A model generated the notes under the pieces. That model was not told where the DNA came from. It did no database searches and saw only the letters and a program-made list of their open reading frames with translations. A stretch of 64,000 bases of DNA, taken from Mycolicibacterium chubuense NBB4. Lineage in GTDB: Bacteria > Actinomycetota > Actinomycetes > Mycobacteriales > Mycobacteriaceae. Shown piece by piece: positions 1 through 8,772 of the stretch. The stretch covers positions 4,030,001-4,094,000 of the forward strand of contig NC_018027.1 of the NCBI RefSeq assembly GCF_000266905.1, in the 5' to 3' direction. Numbering within the stretch: the stretch's first letter is position 1; the number at the start of each line of letters is the position of its first letter. The translations under genes and the position numbers were made by a program.

Positions 1-1879
1 GCGCTGGCTGTGAGGTTCGGGGCTGCTGAGTCAGGTCGTAGACCGCCGTGCCGTCGATCGTCACCGGGGTGTAGCGCGCCTCGACCCACTCGGCGATCTC
101 CGACGAGTCGCGGGCGCTGTTGCCGCCCGGGTGGCCCATCGTCATCATCCGGCCCTTGATGAAGTAGTGGATCCGCGCCTCGTCGACGTAGCGGGTGAAC
201 TGGGCGAGCGTGGGCGACGGATCGGTGCCGTTGAAACCGCCGACGGCCATCACCGGCGCACCGGAGGCCAGCTGGAATCCGGCGGCGTTGTTCGACCCGA
301 CCACCGCTGCTGCCCAGGTGTATTCGCCGGCGTCGGTGGCGATGAGACGGGCCAGGTCGGCGCGTGGGGTCGGCGAGTCGAGCAGACCTCCGCCCGGGCC
401 GCCCATCACCGCAGCGCGGGGTCCGGGCGCCGGACCGACCGACGGGATGGACCCGCTGTGCGGGGTCGATGCGGTCGCCAGGGAGACGGCGGCGGGTGCC
501 GCCAGACACGACACCGCCGCGACAGCGGCCACGACGCGGGTCGCGACGACGCCCAGCCGCCCCGCGACGAGCAGCAGCACCGCGGCCGCCACTCCCCCGA
601 CCGCGACCACGGCTCGCAGCCACGGCATCCAGTCGCCGTGGCGCGACAGCAGCACCGCGCCCAGCACGGAGGTGACCAGGACGGCGCCCGACAGCGTGGT
701 GGCCGCGCGCGGGTCCGCGCGCCGGCGCCACAGAAGCGTTGCGCCGAGGCCGATTCCGGCGCCGATCGCCGGCGCGAGCACCACCGTGTAGTACGGGTGC
801 ACGATCCCGTTCATGTAGCTGAACACCACGGCCGTGACGGCCAGCCAGCCGCCCCAGATCACCAGCGCGGCGCGGCTGGCGTCGGTTCGCGGTGCCCGCC
901 TGGTGATCACGAACCCCGCGGCGAGGCAGATCACCGCGGCGGGCAGCAGCCACCCGATGTCCGAGCCCATGGAGAAACCGAGCAGCCGGCCCCAGCCGAC
1001 GTCGTGGTTCATGTTGCCCAGGCCGCCGGGCTCGTCGCCGGTGAGCCTGCCGAAACCGTTGTAGCCCAGGGCCAGTTCGAGAATGCTGTTGTGCTGGGAA
1101 CCGCCGATGTAGGGCCGCGCCGAGGCCGGCCACAACTCGGCCAGCAGCACATACCAGCCGCCGGACACCACGACCGCCACCGCAGCCACCGCTGTGTCGA
1201 GGACCCGGCGCCCCAGCGGCGGCCGCCCGGCGAGCAGGTAGGCCGCGGACAATGCCGGTAGTACCAGCAGCGCCTGAAGCATCTTGGCCAGGAAGCCGAA
1301 ACCCACCGCGACGCCGGCGGCCAGCAACCACCAGCGGCCGGCGTCCCTCTCGCAGGCCCGCTGCGTGCAGTACGCGGCGGCGACGAGGAGCAGCACCAGA
1401 AGGGCGTCGGGGTTGTTGAAACGGAACATCAGCGCCGCGACCGGCGTGAGGGCCAGCACCGCGCCGGCGATGAGCCCGGCACCCGGTCCCCCGACGCGGC
1501 GCACCGCGGCGTACAGCAATGCCACAGCGGCCACGCCCATCAGCGCCTGCGGCACCAGCATGCTCCACGGATTGAACCCGAACACCCGCGCGGACAGGGT
1601 CATCACCCACAGCGCCGCCGGGGTCTTGTCCACCGTGATCGAGTTGGCCGCGTCGGTGGAGCCGAACAGCATCGCCGTCGCATCGCTCGCACCGGCCTGC
1701 ACTGCCGCCGCGTAGAACGCATTCGCCCACCGGCTGGCGCCGAGGTTCCACAGATAGAGCACTGCGGTGACAGCCAGCAAACCGGCCAGCGCGACCCTCG
1801 GCGAGCAGACACGAAATCGGGCTCTGTCGGGATTTTCTGCGCTACTTCGCGTCTGCTCGGCAGAAAAAACCAGGGTCAC
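1..1879 (-). CDS. GT39/ArnT-like membrane glycosyltransferase (3' end outside window)
   Basis: The minus strand is open from about 1879 to the left edge. The translation is a polytopic membrane protein: a first helix (LAGLLAVTAVLYLWNLG), a loop with VDKTPAALWV resembling the DKPP-type loop of GT39 enzymes, then many hydrophobic helices, and a C-terminal soluble part ending near AEWVEARYTPVTIDGTAVYDL. The family transfers sugars (mannose or arabinose type) from polyprenyl-phosphate donors at the outer face of the plasma membrane; the acceptor here is unknown. The GTG at 1879 is the only upstream start that keeps the first helix, but it puts a palindromic repeat (1802-1859) inside the first 26 codons, so the true start is uncertain. 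It lies 40 bp downstream of the tcrY-like kinase in the same direction. Stop codon not in the window. Confidence 0.8.
   Translation of the reverse strand, partial: MTLVFSAEQTRSSAENPDRARFRVCSPRVALAGLLAVTAVLYLWNLGASRWANAFYAAAVQAGASDATAMLFGSTDAANSITVDKTPAALWVMTLSARVFGFNPWSMLVPQALMGVAAVALLYAAVRRVGGPGAGLIAGAVLALTPVAALMFRFNNPDALLVLLLVAAAYCTQRACERDAGRWWLLAAGVAVGFGFLAKMLQALLVLPALSAAYLLAGRPPLGRRVLDTAVAAVAVVVSGGWYVLLAELWPASARPYIGGSQHNSILELALGYNGFGRLTGDEPGGLGNMNHDVGWGRLLGFSMGSDIGWLLPAAVICLAAGFVITRRAPRTDASRAALVIWGGWLAVTAVVFSYMNGIVHPYYTVVLAPAIGAGIGLGATLLWRRRADPRAATTLSGAVLVTSVLGAVLLSRHGDWMPWLRAVVAVGGVAAAVLLLVAGRLGVVATRVVAAVAAVSCLAAPAAVSLATASTPHSGSIPSVGPAPGPRAAVMGGPGGGLLDSPTPRADLARLIATDAGEYTWAAAVVGSNNAAGFQLASGAPVMAVGGFNGTDPSPTLAQFTRYVDEARIHYFIKGRMMTMGHPGGNSARDSSEIAEWVEARYTPVTIDGTAVYDLTQQPRTSQPA
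1802..1859. repeat. Imperfect inverted repeat, 16-bp arms
   Basis: The arms CGAGCAGACACGAAAT (1802-1817) and the complement of ACTTCGCGTCTGCTCG (1844-1859) match at 14 of 16 positions around a 26-nt loop. The element contains the 12-mer GAAATCGGGCTC (1813-1824), which also forms the loop of a different inverted repeat at 60348-60425. It overlaps the likely 5' end of the glycosyltransferase gene. Confidence 0.75.
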
Positions 1880-1919
1880 CGGTCGATCATCGGGGACCCC
1901 GCTAGGTGCCTGATTGGCC

Positions 1920-3503
1920 TCACCTGTGGCTTGGCTGTGTATCGCCGGGCAACGTCACGACGAATTCCGTGTCGCCCGGCACACTGTGCAACGCGATCCT
2001 GCCGCCGTGTGCCCGCACGACCGCGTTGACGATCGCCAGGCCGAGCCCGGTGCTGCCGCCGCGCCGGGACCGCGACGAGTCCCCGCGGGCGAACCGTTCG
2101 AACACCTCGGGTTGCAGCCAGGCCGGGATGCCGGGCCCGTCATCGTGGACGGTGAGCACGGCGGCGCCGCCGTCGCCGACGGACAGCGACGTCGTGACGG
2201 AGGTGCCCGGCGGCGTGTGGGTTCGGGCGTTGGCGAGCAGGTTGGCCAGCACCTGGTGCAGCCGCGCCTCGTCGCCGGGGACCGTCACGGGCTCGTCGGG
2301 AAGGTCCAGTTCCCAGGTGTGGCCGGGGCCTGCGATGTGCGCGTCGCTGACGGCGTCGACGACCAGGCGCGTCAGGTCGACCTGCTCGCGCTCCAGTGGC
2401 CGGCCGGTGTCGAGCCGGGCCAGCAGCAGCATGTCCTCGACGAGGTGTGTCATCCGTTCGGTCTCGGACTCGACGCGGTTCATCGCGTGGGCGACGTCGT
2501 CGGGCAGCGCGGCCTGTTTGCGCTGAGCCAGCTCGGTGTATCCGCGGATGGCCGCCAACGGGGTGCGCAACTCGTGGCTGGCGTCGGCGACGAACTGCCG
2601 GATCCTGGTCTCACTGGCATGGCGGGCGGCCAGCGCGCCGGCGATGCGGTCGAGCATGCGGTTCAGCGCGGCGCCCAGCTGCCCGACCTCGGTCCGCGCC
2701 GCCGCCGGATCCACCCTGACGATCGGCGTCGGAAGCCGCACCTCGCCGCGGTCGAGTTCGAGGTCGGCCACCTGCTGGGCCGCCGCGGACACCCGGGCGA
2801 GGGGGTCGAGCTGGCGACGGACGATGACGATGCTCGCCGTCGCGGCACCGATCAGCGCGACCGCCGCGACGACGCAGAAGATCACCAGCACCCACAGCAG
2901 TGTGTCGTCGACGTCGGAGGTGGGCAGGCCGGTCACGACGACCTCACCCGGATGGTGAGCGGGGAAGCTGACCACCCGGTACCGGCCCAGACCGTCGAGG
3001 CGGACGGTCCTGGGATGCTCGTCGGCCGGCAGTGTGGCGAGCTGGTCGGCGGCCGTGGTGGAGAGCTCGGCGCGGGCTCCGTCCGAGGTGATGACGCCAG
3101 CGTCCACGGGCTTTCCGCTCGACACCACGGCCCCGATCGTGCGGATGGCTTGCCCGGGCGCGTTGAGGAACGCCGGCCCCGGCCCCTCGTCCTCGCGGAG
3201 CATCATCCGCCGGCGGGATTCCGATCGCTCCTCCGGCGGCCGCCTGTCGGCCGGGTCCATGCCGGGCGGGGGCGGCGGCCCGAACTCGAAGATCGCCGAC
3301 GACCGCCTGCCTGCCTCGACCACCTGCTCGTCGAGTTGGTTCATCAGGAAGCGTTGCAGAGCGAACTCGGTGGCGAACCCGATCGCCGCGCACACGACGG
3401 CCAGCAGCAGCACCTGCGTGACCAGCAGCCGCGTGCGCAGCGACCAGCCGCGGGGAGAACGTGTGACCACCCGGGCACGCTCAGCGGGCGGGCTTGAGGA
3501 CAT
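1920..3503 (-). CDS. tcrY: Two-component sensor histidine kinase (TcrY-like)
   Basis: A 527-residue sensor kinase. It shows an N-terminal transmembrane helix (LLVTQVLLLAVVCAAIGF), an extracytoplasmic sensor region rich in Pro and Arg, a second helix (LLWVLVIFCVVAAVALIGA), a HAMP-like linker, the H-box ADASHELRTPLAAIRGY with the phospho-accepting His, an N-box (LANLLANARTHTPPGT), G1 DDGPGIP and G2 GSTGLGLAIV. It would autophosphorylate and pass phosphate to the regulator encoded just upstream, which its start overlaps (ATG at 3503; an in-frame GTG at 3515 is an alternative). The overlap implies translational coupling. Assignment to TcrY rather than TrcS or another paralogue rests mainly on the partner's strong resemblance to TcrX. 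The signal sensed cannot be read from the sequence. Confidence 0.85.
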   Translation of the reverse strand: MSSSPPAERARVVTRSPRGWSLRTRLLVTQVLLLAVVCAAIGFATEFALQRFLMNQLDEQVVEAGRRSSAIFEFGPPPPPGMDPADRRPPEERSESRRRMMLREDEGPGPAFLNAPGQAIRTIGAVVSSGKPVDAGVITSDGARAELSTTAADQLATLPADEHPRTVRLDGLGRYRVVSFPAHHPGEVVVTGLPTSDVDDTLLWVLVIFCVVAAVALIGAATASIVIVRRQLDPLARVSAAAQQVADLELDRGEVRLPTPIVRVDPAAARTEVGQLGAALNRMLDRIAGALAARHASETRIRQFVADASHELRTPLAAIRGYTELAQRKQAALPDDVAHAMNRVESETERMTHLVEDMLLLARLDTGRPLEREQVDLTRLVVDAVSDAHIAGPGHTWELDLPDEPVTVPGDEARLHQVLANLLANARTHTPPGTSVTTSLSVGDGGAAVLTVHDDGPGIPAWLQPEVFERFARGDSSRSRRGGSTGLGLAIVNAVVRAHGGRIALHSVPGDTEFVVTLPGDTQPSHR

Positions 3504-4239
3504 AGCCCGCCCCACGCAAGGTGTGGATCATCGGCTCGCGGCCGCTGTCGATCTTCTTGCGCAAGTAGGACACGTACAGCTCGACGATGTTGGACCGGCC
3601 GCCGAAGTCGTAGCTCCACACCCGGTCGAGGATCTGCGCCTTGCTCAGCACCCGCTTGGCGTTGCGCATCATGAAGCGCAACAGTTCGAATTCCGTCGCC
3701 GTCAACGAGATCACCTCACCGGCGCGCGTCACCTCGTGGCTGTCCTCGTCGAGCACGAGGTCGCCGACGACGATCTTGGCGCCGCCGGTCTCGGTGCTCA
3801 CCCCGGTACGCCGCAGCAGTGCGCGCAGCCGCAACACCACTTCTTCGATGCTGAACGGCTTGGTCACATAGTCGTCGCCACCCGCGGTCAGGCCCGCGAT
3901 GCGGTCTTCGACCGAATCCTTGGCGGTCAGCAGCAGCAGCGGCAGCCCGGGAATCTGCTCGCGCAGTTTGCGCAGCACCTCCAGGCCGCTCATGTCGGGC
4001 AGCATCACATCGAGGACGACCACGTCCGGCGGGGTCTCGCGCGCCAGCGTGATCGCGGTGGCGCCGTCACCCGCGGTGGAGATCTCCCATCCCTCGTAAC
4101 GCAGGGCCATCGAGACCAGTTCGGCGAGCACCGGCTCGTCGTCGACCACGAGGACGTGGATCGGGCTGCCGTCGGGCCTGCGCATGACGACTCGGGTGGA
4201 GTCACCGTCGCTCGACGCGGTGCTAGCGATGTTGGCCAC
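3481..4239 (-). CDS. tcrX: OmpR/PhoB-family response regulator (TcrX-like)
   Basis: Receiver domain with acidic pocket (VVDDEP), phospho-acceptor Asp in VVLDVMLPDMSG, conserved Thr (LLLTAKD) and Lys (VTKPFS), followed by a C-terminal winged-helix domain ending HTLRGAGYVLKP. The sequence closely resembles the TcrX protein of M. tuberculosis as I recall it. The GTG at 4239 is chosen because a CATAAT -10-like box lies exactly 6 nt upstream, suggesting a leaderless transcript; an internal ATG at 4185 gives 234 residues, the length I remember for TcrX. First gene of an operon with the kinase and perhaps the glycosyltransferase. Confidence 0.88.
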   Translation of the reverse strand: MANIASTASSDGDSTRVVMRRPDGSPIHVLVVDDEPVLAELVSMALRYEGWEISTAGDGATAITLARETPPDVVVLDVMLPDMSGLEVLRKLREQIPGLPLLLLTAKDSVEDRIAGLTAGGDDYVTKPFSIEEVVLRLRALLRRTGVSTETGGAKIVVGDLVLDEDSHEVTRAGEVISLTATEFELLRFMMRNAKRVLSKAQILDRVWSYDFGGRSNIVELYVSYLRKKIDSGREPMIHTLRGAGYVLKPAR

Positions 4240-4245
4240 GCGCCC

Positions 4246-4251
4246 ATTATG
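4246..4251 (-). promoter_or_regulatory. Putative -10 box of tcrXY-like operon
   Basis: On the minus strand, CATAAT lies 6 nt before the GTG at 4239, the spacing expected for a leaderless mRNA. No clear -35 was identified. Confidence 0.45.
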
Positions 4252-4370
4252 TGCGCGACCACTAGGCGCGAACTGTGCCGTTCCTATGCGCACCCTGTGA
4301 AGCCCGGCGCACATGTGCGACCCACCCGGCACACAGCGGACACACATGCAACGCCGCCATCCTGGTCGCC

Positions 4371-4955
4371 ATGAGCACCGAGCAACTGACGTCCGACGAT
4401 CGGGTCTGGGGTAGCCCCGAGCCGGCTCCGACGCGGTGGGGTGGGCGCGAGACCGCGGTGGCCGTCGGCATCGCCGCGGTCATCGCCGCGTTGGGCGGCG
4501 CCGCGATCTACGCCGCGACCGGGCAGACCGCGCACGGCGCGGGTGCGTTCGGCAACCACGCGTTCGGTCCCGGCGGGCCCGGTTTCGGACCGGGCGGACC
4601 CGGCTTCGGTCCCGGCGGCCCCGGCAGCCCCGGCGGCCCGGGCGCGGTCCCGGCCGGTCCCGGCGGTCCGGCGCTGCACGGGAAGTTCGTCGTCCCCGAC
4701 GCGGCCGGCGCCTTCACGACGGTGCTGACCCAGACCGGCACGGTGACCGCGTCGTCGCCGACGTCGGTCACCGTGCGCAGCCGCGACGGGTTCAGCCAGG
4801 CGTACTCGACGACCGCCGACCAGACGCGCGGTCTGATCGTCAACGAGGTCGTGACCGTGCGCGCCGTCCAACAGGGCGACCGCGCCACGGCCACCGAGAT
4901 CGTCGGCGAGGCGGCCGGTCCCCCACCGCCCGGGAGTCCGGCCACGCCGAGATAG
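4371..4955 (+). CDS. Membrane-anchored Gly/Pro-repeat protein with DUF5666-like domain
   Basis: 194 residues: a short cytoplasmic N-terminus, one membrane helix (AVAVGIAAVIAALGGAAIYAAT, about residues 25-46), a collagen-like low-complexity stretch with repeats of GPGGPGF, then a small beta-rich domain (TQTGTVTASSPTSVTVRSRD) resembling DUF5666 domains, and a Pro-rich tail. Topology suggests the repeat and domain face the cell wall. It is divergent from the tcrX-like regulator and shares its upstream region, so regulation by that system is plausible but inferred. Biochemical function unknown. Confidence 0.75.
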   Translation: MSTEQLTSDDRVWGSPEPAPTRWGGRETAVAVGIAAVIAALGGAAIYAATGQTAHGAGAFGNHAFGPGGPGFGPGGPGFGPGGPGSPGGPGAVPAGPGGPALHGKFVVPDAAGAFTTVLTQTGTVTASSPTSVTVRSRDGFSQAYSTTADQTRGLIVNEVVTVRAVQQGDRATATEIVGEAAGPPPPGSPATPR

Positions 4956-5002
4956 TCGGCGGCGCCGGGCGCGGCCGACGGGCCGCCCGGACGCCGATCT
5001 CA

Positions 5003-5008
5003 TAACCT
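5003..5008 (+). promoter_or_regulatory. Putative -10 box of oppBCDA operon
   Basis: TAACCT lies 6 nt upstream of an ATG at 5015 that opens a 9-codon leader ORF, the geometry of a mycobacterial leaderless promoter. Confidence 0.45.
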
Positions 5009-5014
5009 GTGCGC

Positions 5015-5044
5015 ATGCAGCCCCGAGGCGGAAGCACCGCATGA
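5015..5044 (+). CDS. 9-codon leader ORF overlapping oppB
   Basis: ATG at 5015 encodes MQPRGGSTA and stops at TGA 5042-5044, overlapping the oppB ATG (5041) as ATGA. With a -10 box 6 nt upstream, the mRNA would begin at this ATG and translation of oppB would be coupled to the leader. This arrangement is seen in the sequence; expression is inferred. Confidence 0.4.
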   Translation: MQPRGGSTA

Positions 5045-6018
5045 CCCGCTTTCTCGCGCGCCGGCTGCTCAACTACGCCGTGCTGCTGGCGCTGGCGTCG
5101 TTCCTGGCGTTCAGCCTCACGTCGCTGACGTTCCATCCCCTCGACAGCCTGCTCGAACGCAACCCCCGCCCGCCTCAGGCGGTGATCGACGCCAAGGCCG
5201 CCGAACTCGGCCTCGACCAGCCGATCCCGCTGCGCTACGCGCGGTGGATCTCCGGCGCCGTCCGCGGCGACTTCGGCACCACGATCGCCGGCCAGCCCGT
5301 CACCGACGAACTGTGGCGGCGCGTCGGGGTGAGCCTGCGTCTGGTGGTCATCGGTTCGGTGCTCGGCACGATCGTCGGTGTCGTCGTCGGCGCGTGGGGT
5401 GCGGTCCGGCAGTACCGGCTGTCGGATCGCGTGATCACACTGCTGTCGCTGCTGATCCTGAGCGCACCCACGTTCGTCGTCGCCAATCTGCTGATTCTCG
5501 CTGCGCTGAAAGCGAATTCGATTCTCGGCTTGCAGGTTTTCCAGTACACCGGGGAAACCTCGCCCGACGCCGCCGGCGGAGGTCCCGGTCAGTTCGTCGA
5601 CCGGTTGCAGCACCTCGTGCTGCCGACGCTGACGCTGGCGCTGGCGTCGGCCGCCGGGTTCAGCCGCTACCAGCGCAACGCCATGCTCGACGTGCTGGGC
5701 CAGGACTTCATCCGCACCGCGCGGGCCAAGGGGCTGACCCGTCGCCAGGCGTTGTTCAAGCACGGTCTGCGCACCGCGCTCATCCCGATGGCGACGCTGT
5801 TCGCCTACGGGATCAGCGGCCTGGTGACCGGGGCGGTGTTCGTGGAGAAGATCTTCGGCTGGCACGGCATGGGTGAATGGTTCGTGCAGGCCATCGCGGC
5901 CCAGGACACGAACATCGTCGTCGCGTTCACCGTGTTCTCGGGTATCACGATCCTGCTCGGCGGCCTGCTGTCCGACGTCATCTATGCGGCACTCGACCCC
6001 AGGGTGCGTGCCTCATGA
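5041..6018 (+). CDS. oppB: Peptide ABC transporter permease OppB
   Basis: A 325-residue inner-membrane permease of the DppB/OppB family, the length I recall for M. tuberculosis OppB (Rv1283c). It begins with the family's amphipathic start (RFLARRLLNYAVLLALASFLAF), has about six hydrophobic helices, and carries the cytoplasmic EAA-like loop DFIRTARAKGLTRRQALFKHGLRTALIP that docks on the ATPase. It forms the channel together with OppC. First main gene of the four-gene oppBCDA operon; its ATG overlaps the leader ORF and its stop overlaps oppC by 4 bp. Confidence 0.93.
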   Translation: MTRFLARRLLNYAVLLALASFLAFSLTSLTFHPLDSLLERNPRPPQAVIDAKAAELGLDQPIPLRYARWISGAVRGDFGTTIAGQPVTDELWRRVGVSLRLVVIGSVLGTIVGVVVGAWGAVRQYRLSDRVITLLSLLILSAPTFVVANLLILAALKANSILGLQVFQYTGETSPDAAGGGPGQFVDRLQHLVLPTLTLALASAAGFSRYQRNAMLDVLGQDFIRTARAKGLTRRQALFKHGLRTALIPMATLFAYGISGLVTGAVFVEKIFGWHGMGEWFVQAIAAQDTNIVVAFTVFSGITILLGGLLSDVIYAALDPRVRAS

Positions 6019-6926
6019 GCGATCTGGAGGCCGAGACGCCCGCCCCGCGGCAGTTCGTGACCCGCCGCACGCTCGTGCTGCGGCGATTCCTGCGCAACAA
6101 GCCCGCGGTGGTGTCGCTGGTGGTGTTGTGCCTTCTCTTCATCGGCTGCTACGCGCTGCCGCCGCTGCTGCCCTACTCCTACACCGACCTCGACTACTAC
6201 GCGCTGCAGGAGCCGCCGACCACGGCGCACTGGTTCGGCACCAACGCCCTCGGCCAGGACCTGCTCGCGCAGACGTTGCGCGGCATGCAGAAGTCACTGC
6301 TGATCGGCGTGTGCGTGGCGGTCATCTCGACGCTGGTCGCCGCGACGGTGGGCGCGGTCGCCGGTTACTTCGGCGGCTGGCGGGACACCGTGCTGATGTG
6401 GTTCGTCGACCTGCTGCTCGTCGTCCCCGGCTTCATCCTGATCGCGATCGTCACGCCGAGCACCCGCGGAGGCGACACCGTGCTGTGGCTGATCCTGCTG
6501 CTGGCCGCGTTCAGCTGGATGATCAGTTCCCGGATCGTGCGCGGGATGACGATGAGCCTGCGCGATCGCGAATTCGTCGCCGCCGCCCGGTACATGGGTG
6601 TGCGCAGCTGGCGGGTCATCGTGCGGCACATCGTGCCGAACGTGGCGTCGATCCTGATCATCGACACGACGCTGAACGTCGGTATCGCGATCCTCGCCGA
6701 GACGGGTCTGAGCTTCCTCGGGTTCGGGGTGCAGCCGCCGGATGTGTCGCTGGGCACGCTGATCGCCGCGGGCACGGGTTCGGTGACGACGTTCCCGTGG
6801 GTGTTCCTGTTCCCCGCCGGAGTGCTGGTGCTGATCGTGTTGTGCGCCAACCTGATCGGTGACGGCCTGCGCGACGCCCTGGACCCCGGGGTACGGCCGG
6901 CGTCGCAGCGGAGGCGTCGCCCGTGA
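6015..6926 (+). CDS. oppC: Peptide ABC transporter permease OppC
   Basis: 303 residues. The ATG at 6015 forms an ATGA overlap with the oppB stop. It has the N-terminal OppC_N segment ([20 protein letters not shown]), a periplasmic region with [16 protein letters not shown] typical of DppC/OppC proteins, five further helices and the EAA-type loop [24 protein letters not shown]. It pairs with OppB in the membrane to pass oligopeptides taken up by the OppA lipoprotein. Confidence 0.93.
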   Translation: MSDLEAETPAPRQFVTRRTLVLRRFLRNKPAVVSLVVLCLLFIGCYALPPLLPYSYTDLDYYALQEPPTTAHWFGTNALGQDLLAQTLRGMQKSLLIGVCVAVISTLVAATVGAVAGYFGGWRDTVLMWFVDLLLVVPGFILIAIVTPSTRGGDTVLWLILLLAAFSWMISSRIVRGMTMSLRDREFVAAARYMGVRSWRVIVRHIVPNVASILIIDTTLNVGIAILAETGLSFLGFGVQPPDVSLGTLIAAGTGSVTTFPWVFLFPAGVLVLIVLCANLIGDGLRDALDPGVRPASQRRRRP

Positions 6927-8761
6927 GTCTGCTCGAGGTGCGGGGCCTGACGGTGAGCTTTCCCACCGAGGCCGAACACGTCACCGCCGTGCGCGGCCTG
7001 GACTACCACCTCGAGTCCGGCGAGGTCGTCGCACTGGTCGGCGAGTCCGGCGCCGGCAAGTCCGCGGGCGCGATGGCCGTCATCGGGCTGCTCCCGGAAT
7101 ACGCCGAGGTGTCGGGGTCGGTGCGGCTCGACGGCGACGAACTGCTCGGCCTGTCCGATCAGCAGATGTCCCGGATTCGCGGCAACAGGATCGGCACCGT
7201 CTTCCAGGATCCGATGTCGGCGCTGACGCCGGTGTACACCGTCGGCGATCAGGTCGCCGAGGCGATTCGGATCCACCGCGGCGACGTCGGCAGGCGCGCG
7301 GCCCGCGCCCGCGCGGTGGAACTCCTCGACCTGGTCGGCATCGCCCGGCCGGAGCAGCGGGCCCGGGCGTTCCCGCACGAGTTGTCGGGCGGGGAACGGC
7401 AGCGCGTCGTGATCGCGATCGCGATCGCCAACGACCCCGACCTGCTGATCTGCGACGAGCCGACCACCGCCCTGGACGTCACCGTGCAGGCGCAGATCCT
7501 CGACGTGCTGCGCACCGCGCGCGACGTCACCGGCGCCGGCGTGCTGATCATCACCCACGATCTGGGGGTGGTCGCCGAGTTCGCCGACCGCGCACTGGTG
7601 ATGTACGCCGGCCGGGCGGTCGAGACGGCTCCCGTGGCCGACCTGTACACCGGCCGCCGCATGCCCTACACCGCAGGACTGCTCGGCTCGGTGCCGCGGC
7701 TCGACGCGCCGCAGGGCACCCGGCTCGTACCGATCCCGGGCGCCCCGCCGTCGCCGGCGGCGCTGCCGTCCGGCTGCCCGTTCACGCCGCGCTGCCCGCT
7801 GGCCGTCGAGGAGTGCAGCGCCGCCGAGCCCGAACTCGAACCCGTCGGCCCCGACCACCGGGTGGCCTGCATCCGCCACGAACACGTCGCCGGCCGCAGC
7901 GCGGCCGAGATCTACGGCGTGTCCGTCGAGCCCACCGCCCCGGACGTCGAGCCGGCAGCTCAGCCGGTCGTGCTGCGCGTGAGCGACCTGGTCAAGACCT
8001 ATCCGCTGACCAAGGGCGTGGTGCTGCGCCGCCGCGTCGGGGAGGTGCGCGCCGTCGACGGCGTCAGTTTCGAGTTGCACGAGGGCCGCACACTGGCCAT
8101 CGTCGGCGAGTCCGGCTCGGGCAAGTCGACGACACTGCACCAGGTCCTCGGGCTCACCGCGCCGCAGAGCGGATCCATCGAAGTCCTGGGCAGCGACGTG
8201 GCGTCCCTGACCTCGTCGGCGCGCCGCGACGTCCGGCGGGAGCTGCAGGTGGTGTTCCAGGATCCGGTCGCCTCGCTGGATCCACGTCTTCCCGTGTTCG
8301 ACGTACTCGCAGAACCGCTGCGCGCCAACGGCTTCGACAAGACCTCCGCCGAGGACCGGATCGCCGAACTGCTCACCGTGGTGGGACTGCGCCGCGAGGA
8401 CGCCGACCGCTACCCCGCGGAGTTCTCCGGCGGTCAGAAACAGCGCATCGGCATCGCCCGCGCGCTGGCACTGCAGCCGAAGATCCTGGCCCTCGACGAA
8501 CCGGTCTCGGCACTCGACGTGTCCATCCAGGCCGGCATCATCAATCTGCTGCTGGACCTGCAGCAGCGATTCGGCCTGGCGTACCTGTTCGTCTCGCACG
8601 ACCTGTCGGTGGTCAAGCACCTCGCCCACGACGTGGCCGTGATGCACGAAGGCGTGATCGTCGAACAGGGCGCCAGCGCGCAAGTCTTCGGCACTCCGCG
8701 CGACGACTACACCCGCCGCCTGCTGGCCGCGGTGCCCCGGCCGGGGCCGGATCGCGGTTAG
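6923..8761 (+). CDS. oppD: Peptide ABC transporter ATPase OppD (two fused nucleotide-binding domains)
   Basis: 612 residues, the length I recall for Rv1281c. Two ABC ATPase domains are fused in one chain, the OppD and OppF equivalents. Domain 1 has Walker [10 protein letters not shown], signature LSGGERQR and Walker [13 protein letters not shown]; a Cys-bearing linker [14 protein letters not shown] is the usual oligopeptide-transporter C-terminal motif; domain 2 has Walker [10 protein letters not shown], signature FSGGQKQR and Walker [13 protein letters not shown]. Both sites look competent. GTG start at 6923 overlaps the oppC stop by 4 bp. Confidence 0.93.
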   Translation: MSLLEVRGLTVSFPTEAEHVTAVRGLDYHLESGEVVALVGESGAGKSAGAMAVIGLLPEYAEVSGSVRLDGDELLGLSDQQMSRIRGNRIGTVFQDPMSALTPVYTVGDQVAEAIRIHRGDVGRRAARARAVELLDLVGIARPEQRARAFPHELSGGERQRVVIAIAIANDPDLLICDEPTTALDVTVQAQILDVLRTARDVTGAGVLIITHDLGVVAEFADRALVMYAGRAVETAPVADLYTGRRMPYTAGLLGSVPRLDAPQGTRLVPIPGAPPSPAALPSGCPFTPRCPLAVEECSAAEPELEPVGPDHRVACIRHEHVAGRSAAEIYGVSVEPTAPDVEPAAQPVVLRVSDLVKTYPLTKGVVLRRRVGEVRAVDGVSFELHEGRTLAIVGESGSGKSTTLHQVLGLTAPQSGSIEVLGSDVASLTSSARRDVRRELQVVFQDPVASLDPRLPVFDVLAEPLRANGFDKTSAEDRIAELLTVVGLRREDADRYPAEFSGGQKQRIGIARALALQPKILALDEPVSALDVSIQAGIINLLLDLQQRFGLAYLFVSHDLSVVKHLAHDVAVMHEGVIVEQGASAQVFGTPRDDYTRRLLAAVPRPGPDRG

Positions 8762-8772
8762 AGTCTGTCCGC

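Noticed and set aside
1914..3497. Long plus-strand open frame opposite the tcrY-like kinase
   Set aside because: It mirrors the codon pattern of the real kinase gene on the other strand; its translation is low-complexity and matches no family.
6365..8683. 772-codon minus-strand open frame opposite oppC and oppD
   Set aside because: Antisense shadow caused by high GC; oppC and oppD on the plus strand have full sets of motifs.
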